NCBI RefSeq assembly: GCF_026626635.1
Contig: NZ_JAPNKA010000001.1
Location: 2,046,001-2,110,000 of the forward strand
DNA: 64,000 nt
Direction of reading: 5' to 3'
Source: Archangium lansingense
GTDB lineage: Bacteria; Myxococcota; Myxococcia; Myxococcales; Myxococcaceae
Numbering within the stretch: the first letter of the stretch is position 1; every line of letters starts with the position of its first letter. The notes under the pieces were generated by a model. It was not told the origin of the DNA. It made no database searches and was given only the letters and a program-made list of their open reading frames with translations. The position numbers and the translations under genes are program-made. Positions 34,332 to 43,454 of this stretch are shown here, piece by piece.

Positions 34332-35657
34332 TCACTTCTGGAAGTCGTAGACGCTGCCCAGGTTGAGGATGCGCGTCAGCTCGTCCAGCGCCGTCATCGT
34401 CTCGCGGGCCAGCTTCGGGTCCGCCAGGTCCCCGGCGCGCAGGTCCTCGCGGTAGTGCCGCTTCACCCAGCCGGCGAGCGCCTCGTGCAGCTCCGGCGTG
34501 TAGAAGACGTTGGCCTTCACCGCGGCGCGCTCGGTGTCGGTGAGCCACACGCGCTGGCGCAGGCACGCCGGACCGCCGCCGTTGTTCATCGACTGGCGCA
34601 CGTCCAGGTAATGCACTCGCTTCACCGGGTTGTTCTCGGCCACCACGCGCTCCAGGAAGCGCCGCGCCGGCTCCGTCTCCCGGCTCTCCTCGGGAGCGAT
34701 GATGGCCATGGTGCCGTCCGGCAGCGTCAGCACCTGCGAGTTGAAGGGGTACGCCTTCACCGCGTCCCGCGCCGGCAGCTCGTCGTTGCTGGCCAGCACG
34801 TAGGTGAAGCCCTCGCCCAGCTTCTCGCGCAGCGTCTTCAGCAGCCCCTGTGGGTCCACGAAGGCCAGCTCGTGCAGCATGAGGAAGCTCTGGTTGCCCA
34901 CCGCCAGCACGTCCGTGTGGAAGGCGCCCGCGTCGATTCCCTCGGGGGCCTGCTGCGGCAGCAGCACCTGTGCCGGGTCCAGCTTGTGGAGCCGCGCGAG
35001 GGCCTGGCTGGACTCATACGTCTGACGGGCGGGGAAGCGGGTGGGGTGGCGCACATCGTCCCGCCACGCGCTCCGGCCCCAGGCGAGCAGGTGCACCGCC
35101 TTGTGTCCCGGGGTGACGAGCCGGGTGTGGTTGGCCGCGCCCTCGTCCGCGAAGTGCCCGCCGCCGGGCAGTGGCGCGTGCACGGCGAAGTGCTTCTCGT
35201 CCGCGAAGATGGAGCGCAGCACCGAGTGCGTCGTCTCCGCCTCCAGCGCCCGGTGGAACATCTGCTGGAGGTTGGCCGGCGTCAGGTGCATGCGCCCATC
35301 CGCTGTGTCCTCCGACGGCGCCCCCGTGGCCGCGTTCGCCGTCCACATGGCCGCGGAGCTGGACGTCAGCCGCAGCAGGTGCTCGGCCTCCTTGCCGGCT
35401 CGGGTGATGACCTCCTCGTCCGTGCCGCTGAAGCCCAGCGCGCGCAGCGCCTTGAGCGAGGGCCTCGGCTGGGGCGGCAGCACCGCCTGTCCCACCCCCA
35501 GGTTCGCCACGAAGCGCATCTTCTCCAGGCCCTGGAGGGCCGCCCCGCGGGGGTGGCTCACCTCGCCGCCATGGAGGGCGGAGGCCAGGTTGCCGGGCGA
35601 CAGGCCGCCGTAATTGTGGGTGGGACCGACGATGCCGTCGAAGTTGTATTCGCGCAT
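34332..35657 (-). CDS. astB: N-succinylarginine dihydrolase
   Basis: 441 aa, typical length. It converts N2-succinylarginine to N2-succinylornithine, releasing ammonia and CO2, the second step of arginine catabolism by the succinyl pathway. The start MREYNFDGIVGPTHNYGGLS, the conserved AMWTANAATG, the GGGHFADEGAANHTRL block and MNNGGGPACLRQRV (with the catalytic Cys) are all diagnostic. The other ast genes are not in the window. The start at 35657 is 5 bp from the divergent acyltransferase start at 35663. Confidence 0.93.
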   Translation of the reverse strand: MREYNFDGIVGPTHNYGGLSPGNLASALHGGEVSHPRGAALQGLEKMRFVANLGVGQAVLPPQPRPSLKALRALGFSGTDEEVITRAGKEAEHLLRLTSSSAAMWTANAATGAPSEDTADGRMHLTPANLQQMFHRALEAETTHSVLRSIFADEKHFAVHAPLPGGGHFADEGAANHTRLVTPGHKAVHLLAWGRSAWRDDVRHPTRFPARQTYESSQALARLHKLDPAQVLLPQQAPEGIDAGAFHTDVLAVGNQSFLMLHELAFVDPQGLLKTLREKLGEGFTYVLASNDELPARDAVKAYPFNSQVLTLPDGTMAIIAPEESRETEPARRFLERVVAENNPVKRVHYLDVRQSMNNGGGPACLRQRVWLTDTERAAVKANVFYTPELHEALAGWVKRHYREDLRAGDLADPKLARETMTALDELTRILNLGSVYDFQK

Positions 35658-35662
35658 GGGAT

Positions 35663-36589
35663 ATGGAACCGCTTGTGGAGCGCCCTCCCTTAGCAAAGCG
35701 CCTCAAGCGTTTCCTCCGCTACCTGCTCGTCCGGGTGGTATTGGCCATTGTCAGCCGGCTCCCGCTGGGCTTCGCCCGGTGGTTGGGGGTGGGCTTCGGC
35801 CGGCTCGCCTTCGCCGTGGCCGGTGGGGAGCGCCGCAAGGCCTTGAAGTCACTGGCCCGAGCCTTTCCGGAGAAGTCCGACGCGGAGCGGCATGAGCTCG
35901 CCCGCGCCTCCTTCCTCCACCTGGGCATGGCCGTCTTCGAGGTAGGCGCTACCGCCTCCATGGACCGGCAGCTCGAGCGCCTGGTCCTCTGGCAGGCGGA
36001 GGATCGAGCCGTGTTGGAGGCGGCGCTCGCTCGGGGCAAGGGGGTCGTCTTCGTCTCCGGCCATGTGGGCAACTGGGAGCTGCTGGCCCGGCGGGTGGCG
36101 CGCGCGGGCTACCCCAGCCAGAGCATCGCCAAGGAGACCACGGACCCACGGCTCACTACGCTCGTCGAGCGCTTCCGGGCCCAGGGCGGGGTGCGGAGCA
36201 TCTGGCGTGGCCAGGAGGGGGCGGCGCGGGCCATGCTGCGCGCCCTCAAGGCGGGGGAAATTCTCGGGCTGCTCATCGACCAGGACACGAAGGTGCAGTC
36301 CGTCTTCGTCCCTTTCTTCGGCGAGCTGGCGGCCACCCCCCGGGCGGCGGCGGACCTGGCCCTGCGTACGGGCGCCGCGGTGGTGGTGGGCTTCTGTCAG
36401 CGCGAGGGCGACGGCTACCGACTGTGGATGCAGGAAGTCCCCTGGCAGGCGAGCGGAGACCGCGAGGCCGATGCGGTGACGCTCACGGCCGCTCTCTCGC
36501 TGAGCATCGAGGCAGCCATCCGCCGGGCCCCCGAGCAATGGGTGTGGATGCACCAGCGTTGGAAGACCCGTCCCACGCCCAGCCAGTGA
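35663..36589 (+). CDS. LpxL/HtrB-type lipid A acyltransferase-like protein
   Basis: 308 aa with an N-terminal membrane anchor (RYLLVRVVLAIVSRLPLGFA). The acyltransferase block VVFVSGHVGNWELLARRV corresponds to the family GH-x-GNWE motif, followed by GLLIDQDTKVQSVFVPFFGE, TPRAAADLALRTGAAVVVGF and the C-terminal WVWMHQRWKTRP, all typical of LpxL/HtrB. It would add a secondary acyl chain to lipid A or a related lipid at the inner membrane. The stop overlaps the lptC-like gene by GTGA, so lipid A acylation and LPS transport genes are translationally linked. Confidence 0.88.
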   Translation: MEPLVERPPLAKRLKRFLRYLLVRVVLAIVSRLPLGFARWLGVGFGRLAFAVAGGERRKALKSLARAFPEKSDAERHELARASFLHLGMAVFEVGATASMDRQLERLVLWQAEDRAVLEAALARGKGVVFVSGHVGNWELLARRVARAGYPSQSIAKETTDPRLTTLVERFRAQGGVRSIWRGQEGAARAMLRALKAGEILGLLIDQDTKVQSVFVPFFGELAATPRAAADLALRTGAAVVVGFCQREGDGYRLWMQEVPWQASGDREADAVTLTAALSLSIEAAIRRAPEQWVWMHQRWKTRPTPSQ

Positions 36590-37134
36590 TAGAGATCGGC
36601 CTCGTGCCCCGTACCTTCCTCAGCCTCCTTGCCCTCCTGGCGGCCTGCACCCCGAAGCAGGCGCCTGAAAACGCCTCCGCGCCTCCCGCAGTGGTGATGC
36701 ACGGGGTGCGGCTGCGCTCGTACGACGGCAGCACCCTGAGCATGACGGGCGAGGCCGAGCAGGCGACCTGGGAGCGCACGGGCGACCTCACCGCCACCCG
36801 GGCCACCGTTCGCGTGCCAGACAAGGGCGCTCCGTCCGGACAGAAGGCGGGCAGTACGACGGTGTACGCGAAGCTCATGGAGGGTAGCCCCGGCACGCGG
36901 CAGATGGTGGCCTCGGGCGACGTGGAGGTGCGTACCTCCTCGGGGATGGTGGCGCTCACCCCCCGGGCCACTTATGACGGTACCCAGCAGGTGGCGCGGG
37001 GCACGGAGGGCGTGGTGGTGACGGGGCCGAGCGGCCGTATGCGCGCGGACTCCTTCTCCTTGTCCTTCGCCAGCGGGCAGTTCGACTTCGAGGGCTCGGT
37101 GCAGACCATCGTCCAGGGAGCCGCGCGTGATTGA
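36586..37134 (+). CDS. lptC: LptC-like LPS transport lipoprotein
   Basis: 182 aa from the GTG at 36586, which overlaps the previous stop; a GTG at 36604 would give a cleaner signal (PRTFLSLLALLAAC). The lipobox LAAC predicts a lipid anchor, unlike E. coli LptC, which has a membrane helix. The body is a beta-jellyroll: MHGVRLRSYDGSTLSMTGEA, MVASGDVEVRTSSGMVALTP, ATYDGTQQVARGTEG and MRADSFSLSFASGQFDFEGS are alternating-strand repeats characteristic of LptC/LptA. LptC passes LPS from the LptBFG complex to LptA. Overlaps lptA by 8 bp. Confidence 0.8.
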   Translation: MIEIGLVPRTFLSLLALLAACTPKQAPENASAPPAVVMHGVRLRSYDGSTLSMTGEAEQATWERTGDLTATRATVRVPDKGAPSGQKAGSTTVYAKLMEGSPGTRQMVASGDVEVRTSSGMVALTPRATYDGTQQVARGTEGVVVTGPSGRMRADSFSLSFASGQFDFEGSVQTIVQGAARD

Positions 37135-38088
37135 GTACCTGGCCACGGCCTTCTTCGTCACCCAGCCGGTGCAGCCCACCCTGGTGGCCTCCAGCGCGGA
37201 GACGCGCGCCCCCACTTCGGCGGTGGCCGCCCCGCAGGGCAGCGAGACGGAGATCACCTCCAAGCGGATGACCATCCTGCGCGACCAGTCCACCCTCTCG
37301 TTCAAGGACGAGGTGCGGGTGAAGCGCGACACGCTGGACCTGCGGTGCGACGAGCTCACCGCCCACTACGCCCAGCTCAAGGGCAAGTACACGGCCACGC
37401 ACGGCGAGTGCGTGGGCAACGTGCGCGCGGTGGACGGCGAGCGCACCGCCCAGGGCGAGCGGGCCGACTTCGACGTGCCCAACCGCCTGCTGGTGGTGAC
37501 GGGCAACCCCGAGGCGCAGGAGCCCTCGGCCCACCTCAAGGGCTCAGAGCTGCGCCTGCTGCTCGGCAGCCAGAACTTCGAGGTGAAGGACGCCACCATC
37601 ACCCTGAAGTCGGCGCCCCTCGAGGCGAAGGGTTCTCAGCAGGACAGCCCGGTGGTCATCACCTCCAAGCGGGTGAATGGAACCCGGGCCCAGGCCGTAT
37701 TCACGGGCGACGTGGTGGTGAAGCACCGCACCATGGACCTGCGATGCGACAAGCTGACGGCCTCCTACAACAATGCTCGCGAGGTGACGCGGGCGGACTG
37801 CACGGGCAACGTGCGCGCGGTGGATGGAGATCGCCGGGCCAAGGGCGAGCGGGCTCGCCTCAACGTGCCCTCTGGTACGCTGGTGGTGACGGGCAATCCC
37901 GAGGCGGAGGACCCGATGATCCACATCAAGGGCACCGAGGTCCGCATGACGCTCGGGGGCAAGAGCTTCGAGGGGAAGGACACCACCGTCGTCTTCAAGA
38001 CGGCGCCCCTGAAGGAGCAGCAGCAGCGCAAGGGTGCCCCGGGTGGGGCGGTGGGTAACACGGAGCAGTCTGGGGGGACGAAGCAGCC

Positions 38089-38092
<4 letters not shown>
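37127..38092 (+). CDS. lptA: LptA-like periplasmic protein with two OstA domains
   Basis: 321 aa from a GTG at 37127. LptA forms the periplasmic bridge that conveys LPS to the outer membrane. Two OstA-type units are visible: [20 protein letters not shown] to [20 protein letters not shown], and [20 protein letters not shown] to [20 protein letters not shown]. They share [20 protein letters not shown] and VTGNPEA, so they are an internal duplication. The classic LptA has one such domain and oligomerises. The N-terminus is a poor signal peptide; it may be cleaved or the start may be misplaced. Overlaps lptB by ATGA. Confidence 0.82.
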
Positions 38093-38823
<731 letters not shown>

Positions 38824-39022
38824 GGGCCGAAATTCCGGCTTCGCGGGCCCCTGGTAGGCCGGCTACCACCCCTCGCGGTTGGTTGCCCGCACGTCCATTC
38901 TCCAACGTCTGCACGTTGGGATGAGACAGTGCAAGTAGGCGGAATAAAAGAAGAATTTCACGAAATGCAAAGTGCGGGCCGGACTCTCGGACACTGGACG
39001 AAGTCAGGGGGCCTTGCTACTT

Positions 39023-39038
39023 TGGCACGGTCCTTGAT
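39023..39038 (+). promoter_or_regulatory. sigma-54-like -24/-12 sequence upstream of rpoN
   Basis: TGGCAC-N5-TTGAT at 39023-39038 has a perfect -24 box and correct spacing. The -12 box reads TTGAT where TTGCA/T is usual, so the key GC is GA. It ends 47 bp before the rpoN ATG and would suggest autoregulation. No enhancer site is identified, so it is tentative. Confidence 0.35.
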
Positions 39039-39085
39039 GGCGGGCCGCCGTCGAGTCGATTGTTGAAACGGGCGGGAGACAGAGA

Positions 39086-40600
39086 ATGGCGATGGAACTC
39101 AAGCAGAGCCTGAAGCTTTCGCAGCAGCTGGTGATGACGCCCCAGCTGCAGCAGGCCATCAAGCTGCTGCAACTCTCGCGGATGGAGCTGCTGGAGCAGG
39201 TCCGTGAGGAGATGGACCAGAACCCCCTCCTGGAGCAGCCCGACGAGACGCCTTTTGGCGATACGACCGACAAGGAGCCCGGTGAGGCCTCCATGGAGGC
39301 GGCGAACACGGAGCTGCCCGCGGGGGTGGAAGCCCGGACGCCGGACGCGGCCCCCGAGTTCAAGGCGGATGGGGATGGCCCGCCGGAGATCGACTGGGAG
39401 GCCTACCTCAACAGCTACCAGTTCAACGAGCCCACGACTGCCTCCAACAAGGGCAACGTGGCAACCGAGGACCTGCCTTCTTTCGAAGCCAACCTGGTGG
39501 AGAAGGAGGACCTGGTTGACCACTTGCAGGAGCAGCTCGGGACACTGCGGCTCAACGAGGCCGAGCGGCGCATCGGGATGCTGATTCTGGGCAACCTGGA
39601 CCACGACGGGTACCTGAAGCTGGACGATGTGGAGGGAGATCCGCTCATCCGCCTGGCCAACGAGGCGGACGTGCCCATGGGGCTGGCCGAGCGGACGCTG
39701 CGGCGCATCCAGAACCTGGATCCCAAGGGCTGCGCCGCCCGGGACTTGCAGGAGTGCCTGCTCATCCAGGTGTCGGCGCTCAAGGACAAGTCCGCGCCGC
39801 TGCTGGGCCTCATCATCAAGCGCCACATGAAGTACCTCGAGAGCAAGAACCTTCCGGCCATCGCGAAGGACTTGAAGGTGCCGCTCGAGGAGGTGGTGGA
39901 GGCCTCCAAGCTGCTGCCGAAGCTGGACCCGAAGCCGGGCCGCAACTTCAGCGGAGACGACGCGCAGTACATCACCCCCGACGTGTTCGTCTACAAGATG
40001 GGCGACGACGAGTACACGGTGGTGCTGAACGATGACGGCCTGTCGAAGCTGCGGATTTCGGGCACGTACCGCAACGCGCTGAAGAGCGGCGGGGTGGGGC
40101 CGGGGCAGACGAAGGAGTTCATCCAGGAGAAGCTGCGCAGCGCGCAGTGGCTCATCCGCTCCATCCACCAGCGCCAGCGCACCATCTACAAGGTCACTGA
40201 GAGCATCGTGAAGTTCCAGAAGGACTTCCTGGACAAGGGCATTGCCCACCTCAAGCCGCTGATTCTGCGGGACGTGGCCGAGGACATCGGGATGCACGAG
40301 TCCACGGTGTCGCGCGTGACGACGAACAAGTACGTGCACACCCCGCAGGGCATCTTCGAGCTGAAGTACTTCTTCAACTCGTCCATCGCCCGCGTGTCCG
40401 GAGAGGACACGGCGAGCGAGGCGGTGAAGCACCACATCAAGCAGCTAGTGTCGCAGGAAGATACGCGCAACCCGTACTCGGACCAGAAGATCGTCGAGCT
40501 GCTCAAGGCGCAGGGCACGGAGATCGCCCGGCGCACGGTGGCCAAGTACCGCGAGGTGCTGGGCATCCTCCCGAGCAGCAAGCGCAAGCGCTACTTCTGA
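39086..40600 (+). CDS. rpoN: RNA polymerase sigma-54 factor
   Basis: 504 aa. Region I has the Gln/Leu-rich QSLKLSQQLVMTPQLQQAIK then LLQLSRMELLEQVREEM. A long acidic region II follows, then the core-binding region, the HTH-like region (RDVAEDIGMHESTVSRVTTN) and the RpoN box ARRTVAKYRE at residues 481-490. Length and domain order are normal. The ATG at 39086 has GGAGA 8 bp upstream. Myxobacteria use sigma-54 widely for development and motility genes. The 262-bp upstream gap separates it from lptB, so it has its own promoter. Confidence 0.97.
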   Translation: MAMELKQSLKLSQQLVMTPQLQQAIKLLQLSRMELLEQVREEMDQNPLLEQPDETPFGDTTDKEPGEASMEAANTELPAGVEARTPDAAPEFKADGDGPPEIDWEAYLNSYQFNEPTTASNKGNVATEDLPSFEANLVEKEDLVDHLQEQLGTLRLNEAERRIGMLILGNLDHDGYLKLDDVEGDPLIRLANEADVPMGLAERTLRRIQNLDPKGCAARDLQECLLIQVSALKDKSAPLLGLIIKRHMKYLESKNLPAIAKDLKVPLEEVVEASKLLPKLDPKPGRNFSGDDAQYITPDVFVYKMGDDEYTVVLNDDGLSKLRISGTYRNALKSGGVGPGQTKEFIQEKLRSAQWLIRSIHQRQRTIYKVTESIVKFQKDFLDKGIAHLKPLILRDVAEDIGMHESTVSRVTTNKYVHTPQGIFELKYFFNSSIARVSGEDTASEAVKHHIKQLVSQEDTRNPYSDQKIVELLKAQGTEIARRTVAKYREVLGILPSSKRKRYF

Positions 40601-40635
40601 GCCATTTCCCCCTACTTCCCCTTGAGCCCATTTCC

Positions 40636-40654
40636 CCTCTCCCACTGGGAGAGG
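40636..40654. terminator. REP-like hairpin after rpoN
   Basis: CCTCTCCCA-C-TGGGAGAGG is a 9-bp perfect inverted repeat 36 bp after the rpoN stop. It is followed by a second G/C-rich stem (CCCCCCG then AGGGGGGGC at 40657-40680) and by GGGGTGAGGGT. It is a second member of the family at 25884 and 59435. It may terminate rpoN. Confidence 0.5.
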
Positions 40655-40744
40655 AGCCCCCCGTCGTTCAAAGGGGGGGCAAGCCCCCCGGGGTGAGGGT
40701 GCCGGGGACCCCGGGTTGAGCCCCTGGTTCGCCCGGCACTGAAG

Positions 40745-41626
40745 TTACTTGCGCGAGGCCACTGCCCCCGAGAGGTCGGGCGTCTCGGTCGGGGTGGCGG
40801 GCGGGGTGCTCAGGTGCGGGTCGTTGATGCTGTCGACGATGGCCACCATGTCCCCGACCTTCAGTGCGTCGTAGAGGACGATGATGTCGGCGTTGTCGTG
40901 TCGGACGCACCCATGCGACACATCGCCTCCTTGCTGGGCCGGAGCGCTGGTGCCATGGAGCTCCTCGCCCGAGCGGGAGCCATCGGGCCACGAGAGGTCG
41001 ATGATGCGAGGCCCGAAGACGGGGCCGCCCCACAGCTTCTTGCCGAGGGCGTGAGACTGGGCCTCGTTGAGCTTGCCCGTCACCAGCTTCAGGCCGGGGT
41101 CCGTCTGGGTGGCGCGAGTGCCCACGGCGTTGCCGAAGATGGACTGGAGCCGGCCCTGGGCGTCGAAGAGGAAGGTGCGGTGCTCGTTCTTCACCACCAC
41201 CACGCGCACGGGTGTGCCCTTGTAGCGGGAGCCCGGCAGGTGCTGCGTCTGCCCACGTTGTCCCGGCGCCGGGGCGAGCGCGTCCAGGGCGCGCAGGGTG
41301 ACGGCGTCTACCTTGCCGGTGGCCAGCACGGCGGGGAAGGCCGGGCGGGCATGCACCTGGAAGTTGCGCACGGCCTTGGCCGACTGCGCGCCAAAGGCGC
41401 CATCCGCGCCTCCGGGCACGCTGAAGCCCATCTCCGCGAGGGCTTGCTGCACGGCGCGCACGCCCGGCCCCTTGGAGCCCGTGGTGAGCGAGGTCTGACC
41501 GGCGAGCACTCCCGCCAGCTCTGGCTGGGTGGCGAAGCGCTCGTTGCGCAGAGGGGTCTGGCTGCCAGCACCTGCCGGAGGTGCGGCCGCGGGGGGAGTC
41601 GAGGAGCCAGTGGAATCAATGGGCAT
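40745..41626 (-). CDS. L,D-transpeptidase with peptidoglycan-binding domain
   Basis: 293 aa. After a Pro/Ala-rich N-terminus, a PG_binding_1 domain spans GSKGPGVRAVQQALAEMGFS to AFGAQSAKAVRNFQVH. The YkuD domain follows, with PVRVVVVKNEHRTFLFDAQG, LHGTSAPAQQ and the catalytic SHGCVR (Cys). These enzymes make 3-3 crosslinks or attach proteins to murein. No signal peptide is visible, which is odd for a periplasmic enzyme; export may use another route or the start may lie elsewhere. The gene is convergent with rpoN. Confidence 0.85.
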   Translation of the reverse strand: MPIDSTGSSTPPAAAPPAGAGSQTPLRNERFATQPELAGVLAGQTSLTTGSKGPGVRAVQQALAEMGFSVPGGADGAFGAQSAKAVRNFQVHARPAFPAVLATGKVDAVTLRALDALAPAPGQRGQTQHLPGSRYKGTPVRVVVVKNEHRTFLFDAQGRLQSIFGNAVGTRATQTDPGLKLVTGKLNEAQSHALGKKLWGGPVFGPRIIDLSWPDGSRSGEELHGTSAPAQQGGDVSHGCVRHDNADIIVLYDALKVGDMVAIVDSINDPHLSTPPATPTETPDLSGAVASRK

Positions 41627-41721
41627 GGTGTACCTGGTCCGGATGAGAGCGGCGGCTCGTGAGCTTAATCCTCCCTGCGGTGGCGGGGAGGTCCTCTGTG
41701 TTGTACGTGTCGCCCATCGAT

Positions 41722-42348
41722 ATGTCCTCGACCGACCCCATCCTCTACCGAGAGCCCACGCCCCTCGTCATCCCCTTGGTGACGCTGGAGGGGCAGGTGG
41801 TCCGCCTGGAGCCGCTGGCGATGAGCCATGCGCCCGCCCTGGCCGCGGTGGCCGAGCCCGACCTCTTCGAGCAGTTCCCTCAAGTGCTGCGCACGCTCCA
41901 GGACATGGAGGCGTACATCTCCGACGCGCTGGCGGCGGCGGAGCGCGGGGTGGAGTGCCCCTTCGTCATCATCGAGAAGGAGACGGGCACGCCGGTGGGC
42001 AGCACGCGCTACCTGGATATCCAGCGCAAGCACCGCACGTTGGAGATTGGCAGCACGTGGCTGGCCAGGCGCGTGTGGCGCTCGCGGGTGAACACCGAGT
42101 GCAAGTACCTGCTGCTGCGCCACGCCTTCGAGGAGCTGAAGGTGATGCGGGTGCAGCTCAAGACGGACCGGCGCAATGTGCGCTCGCGGGCGGCCATCGA
42201 GCGCATTGGCGCGCGCTTCGAGGGCATCCTCCGCCAGCACATGCTGGTGCGCGGCGGCGTGGTCCGCGACAGCGCCTACTACGGCCTCATTGACGGTGAG
42301 TGGCCCGAGGCGAAGACCCGCCTGGAGGCGATGCTGGCCGCGCGCTGA
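41722..42348 (+). CDS. GNAT family N-acetyltransferase
   Basis: 208 aa from the ATG at 41722 (SSTDPILYREPT); an ATG at 41659 is in frame but adds unconserved residues. Acetyl-CoA-binding region: GTPVGSTRYLDIQRKHRTLE, GSTWLARRVWRSRVNTECK, then LKVMRVQLKTDRRNVRSRAA and RIGARFEGILRQHMLVRGG. This fits the RimJ/RimL-like subgroup that acetylates N-termini or small amines. Its 3' end overlaps the convergent GT4 gene by 62 bp. Confidence 0.83.
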   Translation: MSSTDPILYREPTPLVIPLVTLEGQVVRLEPLAMSHAPALAAVAEPDLFEQFPQVLRTLQDMEAYISDALAAAERGVECPFVIIEKETGTPVGSTRYLDIQRKHRTLEIGSTWLARRVWRSRVNTECKYLLLRHAFEELKVMRVQLKTDRRNVRSRAAIERIGARFEGILRQHMLVRGGVVRDSAYYGLIDGEWPEAKTRLEAMLAAR

Positions 42349-43432
42349 GCTCGAGCGCGTCCTCCAGCAGGCGCACCCGGACGGAGGGATGGTAGAGGCT
42401 CTCCGCCCGTTGACGGCCCGCGCGTCCCAGGGCCTGTCTCGTCCCGGGGTCCGCCACCCAGCGCGCGAGCACTTCGGCGATGGCGTCTGCTCGGGGCGGC
42501 ACCCGCGCTCCACAGGTCTCGTCGACGATCTCCCGCGCTCCGCCCATGTCCGTTGTCAGCACCGGCAGGCCCGCGTACATCGCCTCGACGAAGACGATGC
42601 CGAAGCCCTCGGGCACCACGTTGGGATGACAGAACACGTCCGCTCCGGTGAACAGCCGCGGGATGTCCGCGCGCTGGCCGAGGAAGCGCACCCGGTCCGT
42701 CAGTCCCCACTCCGCTGCCTGGGCTCGCAGGCGCTCCTCGTAGGCTCGCTCTTCCGGACGCTGCACGCCGCCCACCACCAGGCACTCCCAGGCCGTGTCC
42801 CGTCCCAACCGCGCGAGCGCCTCCAGCAGCAGCGCGTGCCCCTTGCCCGGCTCCATCCGGCTCAACTGGAGGATGACTGTCGTGCCCTCCGCGACTCCTA
42901 GCTCCTGGCGCACGGCGCGGCGCACCTCGGGCTCCTTCGGGATGCGGTCCTCGACGGGACAGCCGGCGACGCGAGGCTCAGGCTGGGGCACCAGGGCTGA
43001 GACGGACCCGGCCGTGAACGCCGAGTTGGTGAGGAGCGCATCCGGAGGGAACCGGGCCATCAGCCGGTCCAACCGGTTGTGGGGGTCCACCAGGCTGTGC
43101 ACGAAGAGAGCCTGCCGGTAGCCGAGCAGCGCCGGGGCCGCGACGAGCTTCAGCCACGTGGAGTGGTACACCACCAGGTCCGGGCTCCACGCGCTCAGGA
43201 GCCGGCGCAGCCGGAGCTGGGGCCCCACGAGCGTCCACGGACGCCCCAGCCTCGCCGGGCCGAGCACCTCCACGGAGGCGCCCGCGGCCCGCAGCTCCGT
43301 GGCCAGACGGCCCTCGAAGAACAGCGCGAAGCGGTGCTCCAGCCGTCGCGATGACTTCGCCAGCGTCACCAGGAAGGTCTCCACTCCGCCGTACAGGTTT
43401 CCCGCCGCCAGATGGAGCACTCGGCCAGCCAC
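42287..43432 (-). CDS. GT4 family glycosyltransferase
   Basis: 381 aa. It opens RVLHLAAGNLYGGVETFLVT (the Gly-Gly-Val-Glu loop), with donor domain VILQLSRMEPGKGHALLLEA and EX7E in VPEGFGIVFVEAMYAGLPVL. Its 3' end overlaps the convergent GNAT by 62 bp, an arrangement that produces antisense transcripts. It is far from the main polysaccharide locus and 22 bp after the reductase gene at 43455 on the same strand, so it may be co-transcribed with that gene. Confidence 0.85.
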   Translation of the reverse strand: MAGRVLHLAAGNLYGGVETFLVTLAKSSRRLEHRFALFFEGRLATELRAAGASVEVLGPARLGRPWTLVGPQLRLRRLLSAWSPDLVVYHSTWLKLVAAPALLGYRQALFVHSLVDPHNRLDRLMARFPPDALLTNSAFTAGSVSALVPQPEPRVAGCPVEDRIPKEPEVRRAVRQELGVAEGTTVILQLSRMEPGKGHALLLEALARLGRDTAWECLVVGGVQRPEERAYEERLRAQAAEWGLTDRVRFLGQRADIPRLFTGADVFCHPNVVPEGFGIVFVEAMYAGLPVLTTDMGGAREIVDETCGARVPPRADAIAEVLARWVADPGTRQALGRAGRQRAESLYHPSVRVRLLEDALELSARPASPPGGSSPRATHRQ

Positions 43433-43454
43433 GTTGCCTCCTCGCTGCCGCGTC

